The position numbers were made by a program, and so were the translations under genes. The notes under the pieces are model-generated. The model did no database searches. It worked only from the letters and a program-made list of their open reading frames with translations, and was not told the origin of the DNA. A stretch of 64,000 nt of DNA from Stenotrophomonas maltophilia R551-3 (GTDB lineage: Bacteria > Pseudomonadota > Gammaproteobacteria > Xanthomonadales > Xanthomonadaceae), in contig NC_011071.1 in the NCBI RefSeq assembly GCF_000020665.1, forward strand, positions 1,664,501 through 1,728,500, read 5' to 3'. Positions 9,007-17,142 of the stretch are shown here, piece by piece (position 1 is the stretch's first letter; the number at the start of each line of letters is the position of its first letter).

Positions 9007-10162
9007 AAGCGGCGGCATCGGCACCCAGCTGGTGGATCGGCAGCAGGGCCGCGCCCACCGATACCGCAGACCCTCCCAGCCGCGACACATGCACCTGCGG
9101 CAGGCGCAGGCTGTCCAGCGCACTGCTCCAGCGTGCAGGCTGCTGCAGGTGTTGCCCCAACACTTCCAGCACCTGCCTCGGCAGTGAGCCGGACAGGATC
9201 ACGGCGCCAGGATCGAGCCACGCCACACCGGTATTGGCGGCCGCGCCCAACTGGTTCCCCGCGCGTTCGGCCCAGGCGCTGATGATGCCGGCATGGGTTT
9301 CCAGGCAGGACTCCAGTTCGAACAGTGAGGGAATGCCGGCGCCGGCCTCGCGCAACGTGGCCAGCAGGTCGATGCCCGAGGGACGCGGTGCGTCCATGCG
9401 GAACAAGCGACCGATATCCCCGGCATTGCCGAACTCACCGCGCATCACGTCGCGCCGATGGATCACGCCGCCGCCCACGCCGTGGCCGACATACAGCAGC
9501 AGCGCCGAGGCGCAGTCCCGGATCAGTCCGCTGTCGTAGTACTCCGCCAGCGCCGCCAGGGTCGCATCGTTCTCCACCCAGACCGGGAAACCGAAGTAGT
9601 CTTCGAAGAACTGGTCGTTGTCGATATCGCGCCAACCGTGCAGCCAGTCCACCGCGTGCCTGCGCGCCGGCCCGGTTTCGACCACGGGCCCGGGAACCGC
9701 CACGCCGAGGCCCAGGAAGCGCGCGCGCATGAGCCCAGTGCGGCTGGTAAGGCTGCGCAGGCGCTGGTCCACTGCGTGCACGAAGTCGTAGGGATCTGCG
9801 CTGTCGAATGCGGTTGCATCGCGGGCGATGAGCTGGCCGGCAAAATCCACCAGCGCGATCTCCAGCCAACCGGGATGTACCGTGGCACCGGCGGCATAGC
9901 CGCCCCGCCCGGACAGCGCCAGTGGCACCGAGGGTCGGCCGCGCTGGCCATCGGACAGTTGCCCCTGTTCCTCGATCACCTCCAGCATCAGCAGTTCACG
10001 CGCCAGGCGGGTCAACGCGCCGTTGTGCATGCCCAGCTGGTGGGCAATGGTGATGCGGGGAACGGCGCCCATCGTGCGCAACAGCCAGATGATGCGCTTG
10101 TGGTCGGCATCCAGCGCGATCAGCGGTTTGCGGCGCAGCCGCGATGTGGGGGCCAGGTTCAT
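9005..10162 (-). CDS. ROK-family transcriptional regulator
   Basis: A 385-residue protein. Residues 20-65 form a winged-helix DNA-binding region (RIIWLLRTMGAVPRITIAHQ, then GALTRLARELLMLEVIEEQG). The rest is a ROK sugar-binding/kinase-like fold: LGLGVAVPGPV, WVENDATLAALAEY and LLYVGHGVGGGVIHR. The usual ROK zinc motif CxCGxxGCxE is absent; that segment reads GDIGRLFRMDAPRPSGIDLL. The gene overlaps the MFS stop by ATGA and precedes the receptor. It probably represses this operon, or the receptor alone, in response to a sugar. Inducer identity is unknown. Confidence 0.87.
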   Translation of the reverse strand: MNLAPTSRLRRKPLIALDADHKRIIWLLRTMGAVPRITIAHQLGMHNGALTRLARELLMLEVIEEQGQLSDGQRGRPSVPLALSGRGGYAAGATVHPGWLEIALVDFAGQLIARDATAFDSADPYDFVHAVDQRLRSLTSRTGLMRARFLGLGVAVPGPVVETGPARRHAVDWLHGWRDIDNDQFFEDYFGFPVWVENDATLAALAEYYDSGLIRDCASALLLYVGHGVGGGVIHRRDVMRGEFGNAGDIGRLFRMDAPRPSGIDLLATLREAGAGIPSLFELESCLETHAGIISAWAERAGNQLGAAANTGVAWLDPGAVILSGSLPRQVLEVLGQHLQQPARWSSALDSLRLPQVHVSRLGGSAVSVGAALLPIHQLGADAAA

Positions 10163-11388
10163 GGGTGCAGGCCCTCGGTACGTGGCAGCGCGACCGGCCA
10201 GGCCAATGCGGCCAGCGACAGCAGGCTGCCGACGGCAACCAGCGAGACCAGTGCGGCAGAGGTGACCGGATCACCGGCCTGTATGCCGGGCAGCAGCTGG
10301 CCCAGCAGCAACGAGGAGGCGGCAATGGACAGTTTCATGGTTCCAGTGAGCAGGGCAAAACAGCTCAGGTCATCCTCACGTCCGCTGCGGGCGGCATGGC
10401 GACGGGCGATCAGCGCGGTGCGCCGCCACAGGACCAGGCCGACACTGGCCACCGCCGCCCCATGGACAGCGGCACACGCAATCGCTACAGGCAGGGAGGG
10501 CTTGGCCTGGTAAACGCAGACGGCAGCGATGGCCAGCACCGACATCAGCGCAATGAGGCCTGTCTCGCTGCACAGTGGGGGGCGCAGGCGCAGATGGAGC
10601 CAAGGCGCGACCACCATGCCCGCGACCATGGCGAAGGTCAGCGCTGCACCCTGGTCGGCAAAGGGAAACAAGCGCCCGGCCAGGCCCACCAGCGCCGTTT
10701 CTGCCGCTGCAGCCAGCAGAACCGGCAGCAGTGCCGGCAGCGGCAGGGCGCCGGCAACGGGCCTGATGGCTGTGGCCGGCTGTGCGGGCGTGGCGACGCA
10801 GGCCAGGGGAAGCGCGGCGGCCACGATCAGGATGCCGATGATCATGCAGATCAGCAGCGCGCTGCCACTGCCTGCGGATGCAGGTGAACCGACCACGCCG
10901 AACAGTGCTGCAGCGATGCACAGCTTGGAGATCGGTACCACCACAGCGCGGGCGGAAACGTAGCGCATGGCCTCGTTCTCGTCGCGGGGCAACAGCGACG
11001 TCAGTGCATTCTGGGCTACGTCGTAAACCGCGTAGCAGGTACGGAACAACAGCGAGGCGGCCAGCAGCGGCAGGAAGGCGGGCTCGGTCGCGCTGCTCGG
11101 GCTGAACAGCAGGCAAGCGCTGGCGGCGGTGCCGAGCCCGCCGATGAGCTGCAGGCGCAGGGCGAGGCGCTGCTGGTTGCGAAGGCGGGTGAATACGGCG
11201 GCCAGCAGCAGGTCGAGAACGCTGCTGTAGGCCAGTGAGATGGCCAGCAGTTGGCCGGTGTGGGCAGCAGACAGTCCCAGCCGGACGTGCAGGTAGTAGC
11301 CCAGCGCCAGGTCCACGAACGACCAGGACAGAGTGCGGGCGAAGTGGCCGGCGGCATAGAGCTGCCGCGGCGATGGCTGCGCGTTCAA
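10159..11388 (-). CDS. MFS transporter in the ROK/receptor operon
   Basis: A polytopic membrane protein of about 409 residues with roughly twelve hydrophobic segments, for example VDLALGYYLHVRLGL, LLAISLAYSSVLDLLLAAVF and SVLAIAAVCVYQA. It most resembles a major-facilitator permease. The frame stays open up to 11574, but the first 60 residues of that longer version look non-coding, so I place the start at a TTG at 11388 just before the conserved part; an ATG at 11499 is the main alternative and the ribosome site is poor for both. Its stop overlaps the ROK start, so it is probably the inner-membrane step for the substrate taken in by the receptor. Confidence 0.72.
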   Translation of the reverse strand: MNAQPSPRQLYAAGHFARTLSWSFVDLALGYYLHVRLGLSAAHTGQLLAISLAYSSVLDLLLAAVFTRLRNQQRLALRLQLIGGLGTAASACLLFSPSSATEPAFLPLLAASLLFRTCYAVYDVAQNALTSLLPRDENEAMRYVSARAVVVPISKLCIAAALFGVVGSPASAGSGSALLICMIIGILIVAAALPLACVATPAQPATAIRPVAGALPLPALLPVLLAAAAETALVGLAGRLFPFADQGAALTFAMVAGMVVAPWLHLRLRPPLCSETGLIALMSVLAIAAVCVYQAKPSLPVAIACAAVHGAAVASVGLVLWRRTALIARRHAARSGREDDLSCFALLTGTMKLSIAASSLLLGQLLPGIQAGDPVTSAALVSLVAVGSLLSLAALAWPVALPRTEGLHP

Positions 11389-11577
11389 CGCTGTTTTGGG
11401 GGGAGGAGGCCGGAGATCCGGGATCGTTCTACTACCCCTGTGTGACAGCGGCCTGACATGGCGCGAGGTCGGCCATTCAGCGAGTGGCTTGCAGCGCATG
11501 CCGTGGGCGAGCAGCATTGATCGTGCTGCGCCCCGCAACGCCTCACGCAGAGCCTTCTTCGCCGAATGGAGCAACGT

Positions 11578-12060
11578 ATGAAGCTGTTGTCCGCTGTGTT
11601 GTTGTCTGCGCTTTCACTCCCCGCCGTTCCGGCGCTGGCAATGGAGGTATCTCCTTCGCCGCTGTTGGGGCGCTGGTCGCTGGATATCGCTACCTCGGCG
11701 CTGCCGCAGGCGCAGCGTCCAAAGCAGGTAGTACTCGAATTCAAGGATGCCGGTGGCGGCCGCTGGAGTTCGCACGTGGACATCGTGCTGCACGATGGCA
11801 ATACCATGAAGTCCGATGGCACGCTGGCGCTGGATGGCACGCCAGGTCCCCTGTCCGGTACCTACGGTGCGGACAAGGCCAACCTGAAGCTGCCGGCACC
11901 GAACACCCTGGTGATGCAGCTGGTGGACCATGGTACGCCGGCCTCCACCCGCATCTACACCGTGGCGGCCGATCGCTCGACGATGACCGAGACCAAGGCG
12001 TTCTACGGCCACGACGGTACGCCGATCCTGCAGACCAACCTGTTCAAGCGGATGCCCTAG
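11578..12060 (+). CDS. Hypothetical exported protein
   Basis: A 160-residue protein with a clear signal peptide (MKLLSAVLLSALSLPAVPALA) followed by a small beta-rich domain: LLGRWSLDIATSALP, VVLEFKDAGGGRWSSHVDI and STRIYTVAADRSTMTETKAF. The pattern of antiparallel strands and a GxW near the mature N-terminus recalls lipocalin-like folds, but I cannot assign a family or function. The ATG at 11578 is preferred over a start four codons upstream because it opens the signal peptide. It is divergent from the MFS gene and convergent with aceE. Confidence 0.7.
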   Translation: MKLLSAVLLSALSLPAVPALAMEVSPSPLLGRWSLDIATSALPQAQRPKQVVLEFKDAGGGRWSSHVDIVLHDGNTMKSDGTLALDGTPGPLSGTYGADKANLKLPAPNTLVMQLVDHGTPASTRIYTVAADRSTMTETKAFYGHDGTPILQTNLFKRMP

Positions 12061-12072
12061 CGTTGCCGCCGG

Positions 12073-12099
12073 CACCACGCCCGCAGAACGGGCGTGGTG
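12073..12099. terminator. Hairpin between convergent genes
   Basis: CACCACGCCCG and its exact complement form an 11-bp stem with a five-base loop, 12 bases after the exported-protein stop and 13 bases beyond the aceE stop. Neither side has a strong T tract, so termination or 3'-end protection is inferred from position. Confidence 0.5.
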
Positions 12100-12111
12100 A
12101 ATGCAGCAGTC

Positions 12112-14784
12112 TTACACCGCCGCCGGATCGCGCTTGCCGGTGTCGATGCCGTACTTTTCGATCGCCTCCTGCATCCGCGAACGCTCGATGCGGCCCTCAT
12201 CGGCCAGTGATTTCAAGGCCGCCAGTACGATGAAGTGGCGATCCACTTCGAAGAACGTGCGCAGCGACTCACGCGTGTCGGAGCGGCCGAAACCATCGGT
12301 GCCCAACGCGGTGAAGCGGCGGTCGTTGATGAAGGGACGGATCTGGTCGCCGACGATCTTCATGTAGTCGGTGGCAACCACCACCGGGCCTTCATGGCCC
12401 TGCAGGCACTGCTGCACGTAGGGTACGCGTGGCGCCTCGGCCGGATGCAGCAGGTTCCAGCGTTCGGCGGCCAGGCCGTCGCGGCGCAGTTCGGTCAGGC
12501 TGGTCGCGCTCCACACATCGCTGGCGACGCCGAAGTCCTGCTGCAGCAGTTCCGCCGCGGCTTCCACTTCGCGCAGGATCGAGCCGCTGCCCATCAGCTG
12601 CACGCGTGGCTGCGAGGCGGCATCGGCGGCTGCCGGGCGCAGCAGGTAGAGGCCCTTCAGGATCCCAGCCTCGGCGCCCTCGGGCAGTGCCGGTTGCGGG
12701 TAGTTCTCGTTGAGTACGGTGATGTAGTAGTAGATGTCTTCCTGCTCGACGTACATGCGGCGCAGGCCGTCGTGGATGATCACCGCGAGCTCGTAGTTGT
12801 AGGTCGGGTCGTAGGACACGCAGCTCGGGATCACCGACGACAGCACGTGGCTGTGGCCGTCATCGTGCTGCAGGCCTTCGCCCATCAGCGTGGTACGGCC
12901 GGAGGTGGCGCCGAGCAGGAAGCCGCGGGTGCGCGCATCGGCGGCGGCCCAGGCCAGGTCGCCGACGCGCTGCAGGCCGAACATCGAGTAGAAGATGTAG
13001 AACGGAATCGTCGCCAGCCCGTGGTTGCTGTAGGCGGTACCGGCGGCGATCCACGAACAGATCGCACCGGATTCGTTGATGCCTTCCTGCAGGATCTGGC
13101 CGTCCTTGGCTTCCTTGTAGTAGCTCAGCTGGCCGGCATCCTGCGGGGTGTACAGCTGGCCCAGGTACGAATGGATGCCGATCTGGCGGAACAGGCCTTC
13201 CATGCCGAAGGTGCGCGATTCATCGGGCACGATCGGAATCACCAGCTTGCCCAGTTCCGGGTCCTTCAGCAGGCTGGTGAGGATGCGCACGAAGCCCATG
13301 GTGGTGGACTGGCCGCGATCGCCGCTGCCCTGCAGCTGGGTGTTGAAGATCGACAGCGGCGGCAGCGGCAGCGGATCGACCTTGGCCAGGCGCGCCGGCA
13401 GCTGCCCGCCTTGGATGCGGCGGCGTTCGGCGAAGTAGGTCGCCTCGGCGCTGCCCGGCTCCGGACGCAGGTACGGCATTTCCTCCAGCTGCTCATCGCT
13501 GACCGGCAGGTTGAAACGGTCGCGGAACGCACGCACCGCGTCGGCGCTCATCTTCTTCAGCTGGTGGTTGATGTTCTGGCCTTCGCCGGCTTCGCCCATG
13601 CCGAAACCCTTGACCGTCTTGGCCAGGATCACGGTCGGCCGGCCGCTGGTATTCACGGCCTGCTGGTAGGCGGCGAACACCTTCTGCGGATCATGGCCAC
13701 CACGTGCCAGCGCCCAGATGTCGTCGTCGCTCATGTGCGCGACCAGCTCCAGCAGCTCGGGGTAGCGGCCGAAGAAATGCTCGCGTACGTAGGCACCGTT
13801 CTGCGACTTGAAGGTCTGGTAGTCGCCGTCCACGCATTCCATCATGCGCTGGCGCAGCAGGCCGCTGTGGTCGCGGGCCAGCAGCTCATCCCAGCCACTC
13901 CCCCAGATCAGCTTGATCACGTTCCAGCCGGCCGCGCGGAAGGTGCCTTCCAGTTCCTGGATCACCTTGGCGTTGCCGCGTACCGGTCCGTCCAGGCGCT
14001 GCAGGTTGCAGTTCACCACGAACACGATGTTGTCCAGCCGCTCGCGGCCGGCCAGCGAGATCGCCGCCAGCGATTCGGGCTGGTCCATCTCACCGTCGCC
14101 GAGGAAGGCCCAGACCTTGCGGCCCTGGTGCTCCTTCAGGCCGCGGTACTCGAGGTAACGCATGTAGCGTGCCTGGTAGGCGGCGGTCAGCGGGCCCAGC
14201 CCCATCGATACGGTGGGGAACTGCCAGAACTCCGGCATCAGGCGCGGGTGCGGATACGAGGACAGGCCTTCGCGGCCCGCTTCGCGGCGGAAGTTGTCCA
14301 TCCGCGCCGGATCGATGCGGCCTTCCACATAGGCGCGTCCGTAGATGCCTGGCGCTGAATGACCCTGGATGTAGATCATGTCGCCGTCGAAAGTGTCGGT
14401 GCGGCCTCGGAAGAAATGATCGAAACCCACGTCATACAGCACTGCCGCCGACTGGTAGGTGGCGATGTGGCCGCCGACGTTGGAATGCTTGCCGGCACGC
14501 AGCACCATCACCATCGCATTCCAGCGGATCATCGCGTTCAGGCGGCGCTCGATGGCCAGGTCACCTGGATAGGCCGACTGGCGCTCGGGCGGAATGGTGT
14601 TGACATAGGCGGTCCACGCGCGGGTATGCAGGTCGCCGTGCTGCTGCGCATCCAGTTCGCTCAGCTGGTCGATCAGGTAGTGCGCGCGGGGCCGGCCGCC
14701 GGCCTGCATCACCGCCTCCAGCGATTCACGCCACTCCTGCGTTTCCAGCGGGTCGGTATCGAAGGGAATGAGGGCTTGATTCAT
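12112..14784 (-). CDS. aceE: Pyruvate dehydrogenase E1 component (homodimeric type)
   Basis: An 890-residue protein, close to the 887 of E. coli AceE. It is the thiamine-diphosphate-dependent E1 enzyme that decarboxylates pyruvate and acetylates the lipoyl group of E2, feeding acetyl-CoA into the TCA cycle. Recognisable parts are the N-terminal DTDPLETQEWRESLEAV, the ThDP-binding region FLGDGEMDQPESL followed by IVFVVNCNLQRLDGPVRGN, and KTVKGFGMGEAGEGQNINHQ. A ribosome site (GGAG) lies seven bases before the ATG. No E2 (aceF) or E3 (lpd) gene is adjacent, so they must be elsewhere. Confidence 0.97.
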   Translation of the reverse strand: MNQALIPFDTDPLETQEWRESLEAVMQAGGRPRAHYLIDQLSELDAQQHGDLHTRAWTAYVNTIPPERQSAYPGDLAIERRLNAMIRWNAMVMVLRAGKHSNVGGHIATYQSAAVLYDVGFDHFFRGRTDTFDGDMIYIQGHSAPGIYGRAYVEGRIDPARMDNFRREAGREGLSSYPHPRLMPEFWQFPTVSMGLGPLTAAYQARYMRYLEYRGLKEHQGRKVWAFLGDGEMDQPESLAAISLAGRERLDNIVFVVNCNLQRLDGPVRGNAKVIQELEGTFRAAGWNVIKLIWGSGWDELLARDHSGLLRQRMMECVDGDYQTFKSQNGAYVREHFFGRYPELLELVAHMSDDDIWALARGGHDPQKVFAAYQQAVNTSGRPTVILAKTVKGFGMGEAGEGQNINHQLKKMSADAVRAFRDRFNLPVSDEQLEEMPYLRPEPGSAEATYFAERRRIQGGQLPARLAKVDPLPLPPLSIFNTQLQGSGDRGQSTTMGFVRILTSLLKDPELGKLVIPIVPDESRTFGMEGLFRQIGIHSYLGQLYTPQDAGQLSYYKEAKDGQILQEGINESGAICSWIAAGTAYSNHGLATIPFYIFYSMFGLQRVGDLAWAAADARTRGFLLGATSGRTTLMGEGLQHDDGHSHVLSSVIPSCVSYDPTYNYELAVIIHDGLRRMYVEQEDIYYYITVLNENYPQPALPEGAEAGILKGLYLLRPAAADAASQPRVQLMGSGSILREVEAAAELLQQDFGVASDVWSATSLTELRRDGLAAERWNLLHPAEAPRVPYVQQCLQGHEGPVVVATDYMKIVGDQIRPFINDRRFTALGTDGFGRSDTRESLRTFFEVDRHFIVLAALKSLADEGRIERSRMQEAIEKYGIDTGKRDPAAV

Positions 14785-15028
14785 GGCTGTCTCCAGAAGG
14801 CGCCGGTCGGACTACTGCCTGGGCGACAACACCGGCAGGGCGCACAGCACTGGAGCGGGGTCGCAACGGCGGGGCCGTGACGCGAAGGGCGACCGTGGCG
14901 GTCACCGAGAAGACAAGCGTAGGCCGGGCCCCCGGGCTTCGATAGGCGGGCAGGGCTTGGGTCTCTGGCAAGCTGGGGTTGGCGCGGCGCGCCGTATCAT
15001 GGGCGGGGGCGCTGGGTGCGGCCGCTGA

Positions 15029-15328
15029 TCAGGCCGGGGACAGGCCCGGGAAGAACATCGGGATGACCGCCACGCCGATGCCCAGCAGGCACCAGGCCAC
15101 GATCGGCAGCCAACCTGCGAGCTGCTGGCAACGTTCCGGCATCCGGCGCCCACCGATCCACAGCAGCAGGGTGAGCAGGCCGAGCGCGTAGGCGAGGGCG
15201 ACGACTACCGGATGCACGTGGACGACCCGGCTGGGCGGCCACATCTGCTGCTGGTACGCGGTGGTGTGTGCGACCAGCAGCAGGAACAGCAGGCTGCTGA
15301 GGGTGTTGATGGCGGTGCGGGCGTTCAT
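15029..15328 (-). CDS. Small membrane protein of unknown function
   Basis: A 99-residue protein with three hydrophobic segments: SSLLFLLLVAHTTAY (residues 11-25), VVVALAYALGLLTLLLWIGG (41-60) and IVAWCLLGIGVAVIPMFFPG (76-95). No family motif was recognised. The ATG at 15328 has a modest purine-rich sequence upstream (AAGGAGCGCC). It stands alone between aceE and the sigma factor gene, transcribed away from the latter. Regular hydrophobic spacing argues that it is real, but function is unknown. Confidence 0.6.
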   Translation of the reverse strand: MNARTAINTLSSLLFLLLVAHTTAYQQQMWPPSRVVHVHPVVVALAYALGLLTLLLWIGGRRMPERCQQLAGWLPIVAWCLLGIGVAVIPMFFPGLSPA

Positions 15329-15466
15329 CGCGGGGCGCTCCTTGTGCCGGCTGCCGGAAATTGCAGGGGCGGCATTCTAGCGGCTGCGTGCCGGCAGTTG
15401 AAACGCCACTGTCATCGATGGCCGTCACCCTGCGGGGCTTTCCAGCCTCGGGGTGGTTGGTCGGCC

Positions 15467-15982
15467 GTGAACAGCGTGAGGATCTGGGAGAAGGGCTATG
15501 CCCTGCGGCGACGGCTGCTGCGTGGCTTCTTCCTGCGTCGCGGTTCGGCCAGCGAGGATGCCGAAGACCTGGCGCAGGAGGTCTACCTGCGCCTGCTGCG
15601 CAGCACCGGCGAGAATGCCGCAGCGATCGAGAATCCGGAAGCCTACCTGTTCGCCGTCGCGGCCAACCTGGCGCGCGAGCATGCACGCTCACGTTCGTCG
15701 CTGCCGCCGCTGGAAGACGTTGATCTACTGGCGGAAGTGCTGAAAAGCGAAGAAGACATCGAAGGCGAGTTCGAGCGCGCGCAGCGCTGGAACGGTATCC
15801 GCAGCACCATCGCTCGGCTGCCTGCGACGACGCGGCGGGTGATGGAGCTGCATTACCGCGACGGGCTGGACTGCCCGGCAATCAGCCAGCAGCTGCAGGT
15901 GTCGGTGCATATGGTGCGCAAGCATATCGGCAAGGGGCTGGAGGCCTGCAGGAAGGCGCTGGGCGCCAGGGAGATCAGATGA
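15467..15982 (+). CDS. ECF-family RNA polymerase sigma factor (FecI-like)
   Basis: A 171-residue sigma factor with region 2 (SEDAEDLAQEVYLRLLR, residues 25-45) and region 4 (IARLPATTRRVMELHYRDG and QLQVSVHMVRKHIGKGLEAC). The length matches iron-starvation-type ECF factors. The start is placed at the GTG at 15467 (VNSVRIWEKGY); the frame continues upstream without sigma similarity, and a second GTG at 15476 is possible. The stop overlaps the FecR-like anti-sigma start by ATGA, and a receptor with an N-terminal signalling domain follows. The three form a cell-surface signalling cascade like FecIRA. Confidence 0.9.
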   Translation: MNSVRIWEKGYALRRRLLRGFFLRRGSASEDAEDLAQEVYLRLLRSTGENAAAIENPEAYLFAVAANLAREHARSRSSLPPLEDVDLLAEVLKSEEDIEGEFERAQRWNGIRSTIARLPATTRRVMELHYRDGLDCPAISQQLQVSVHMVRKHIGKGLEACRKALGAREIR

Positions 15983-17001
15983 ACTGGCATCCATTGCGTG
16001 CGGCCGACGATGAGATCGCCCGTGAGGCCGAGGACTGGTTCCTGCGCAATCGAGAGGGGAGTATGGGCGAGGCCGAGCGCGCTGCGTTCCTGCACTGGAT
16101 GAAGCGTTCGCCCGAACACGTGCGCGCCTATATGCACGCTCTCACGCTGCACCGGCAGGTCGGTGCAGCGCTGCAATCGCCATTGCCTGAAGAGGCGCAG
16201 GCGCCGCCACGGCAGGCGGCCGCCAAGGTGGTGCCGCTGTTCGGTAGCGCACCCGCCGCGTCGCGCGCTGCACCGCGTCGCGGCCGCGCGCGCTGGTGGG
16301 CGGTGGCTGCCGCAGCCTGTGTCGCCCTGCTCGGCGTGGGCCTGGTTCCGCAGTTGATGCCCACCGAACAGCTGTACAGCGCCGACCATGGTGAACTGCG
16401 CGACCTGGTGCTGCCTGACCAGACCCAGGTGCGGCTCAACGCGGACAGCCGCCTGCGGGTACGCATGAGCTGGTTCATCCGCAAAGTGGAGCTGCTGCAG
16501 GGCGAGGCCACGTTCGACATCGCCCGCGACCGCCGTCCGTTCGAAGTGCAGGTGAACGGGCTGCAGATCCGTGACATCGGCACCGTATTCGACGTCTCGC
16601 GACGCCTGCAGGGCACGCGCATCGGCGTGGTCTCCGGCGAAGTGGAGGTGTGGAGCCAGGGCAGGGATGCAACGCGTCTTGCGCAGCTGGGCGAAGGCCG
16701 GGTGGTGCAGGTCGACGCGCGCAGCCATGCGGTGGAGTCGCTGGATGTACCGCTGTCGATGCTGCTGGACTGGCAGCAGCGCAAGGTGTCCTTCCTTGAT
16801 GAGCGGCTGGATGAGGTGGCTGCCGCCTTCAACCGTCACAACCAGGTGCAGGTGCGCGTGCTGGACGAGGGTGCGGCAGCGGCACGGCTTTCCGGCAGCC
16901 TGGATGCACATCGCATTGGGGCTCTGCAGGCGTTCCTCGAACGCGATCCGCGCTTCGTCGTCCGCCGCGAGGGCGACACGATGCGGGTCGGCAGCCGCTG
17001 A
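15979..17001 (+). CDS. FecR-family anti-sigma factor
   Basis: A 340-residue membrane regulator. The cytoplasmic N-terminus has the FecR_N pattern (AREAEDWFLRNREG, FLHWMKRSPEHVRAY). One membrane span lies near residues 112-132 (WWAVAAAACVALLGVGLVPQL). The periplasmic FecR domain follows (LVLPDQTQVRLNADSRLRV, GEATFDIARDRRPFEVQV, GTVFDVSRRL). In such systems it holds the sigma factor inactive until the receptor's signalling domain contacts its periplasmic C-terminus. It overlaps the sigma gene and precedes the receptor by 141 bases. Confidence 0.93.
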   Translation: MNWHPLRAADDEIAREAEDWFLRNREGSMGEAERAAFLHWMKRSPEHVRAYMHALTLHRQVGAALQSPLPEEAQAPPRQAAAKVVPLFGSAPAASRAAPRRGRARWWAVAAAACVALLGVGLVPQLMPTEQLYSADHGELRDLVLPDQTQVRLNADSRLRVRMSWFIRKVELLQGEATFDIARDRRPFEVQVNGLQIRDIGTVFDVSRRLQGTRIGVVSGEVEVWSQGRDATRLAQLGEGRVVQVDARSHAVESLDVPLSMLLDWQQRKVSFLDERLDEVAAAFNRHNQVQVRVLDEGAAAARLSGSLDAHRIGALQAFLERDPRFVVRREGDTMRVGSR

Positions 17002-17019
17002 GGCCGGCGTGGCCCTGCG

Positions 17020-17037
17020 CTGTCAGAAAAGATTCAT
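17020..17037 (+). promoter_or_regulatory. Weak Pho-box-like direct repeat before the signalling receptor
   Basis: CTGTCAG, spacer AAAA, then GATTCAT gives a 7-4-7 layout with 10 of 14 matches to the PhoB consensus CTGTCAT-N4-CTGTCAT, 105 bases before the receptor ATG. It could instead be part of an ECF-type promoter recognised by the linked sigma factor. Confidence 0.3.
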
Positions 17038-17142
17038 CGAATCCGCGTTCTCCACTTCGGTGGAAGCGGGCTCTTACTTGGGAGAAGCCGCTGTCGAATC
17101 GCTCAGCGGCACCTGCTGCCTTCTCTCTTCCAAGGACCCGTG

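Noticed and set aside
10159..11574. Full-length 471-residue start for the MFS transporter at 11574
   Set aside because: The first 60 residues are Arg/Pro-rich and lack membrane character; the transporter fold begins near 11388.
12235..14358. A 707-codon open frame antisense to aceE
   Set aside because: It is fully inside aceE and shows no motif; a codon-bias shadow.
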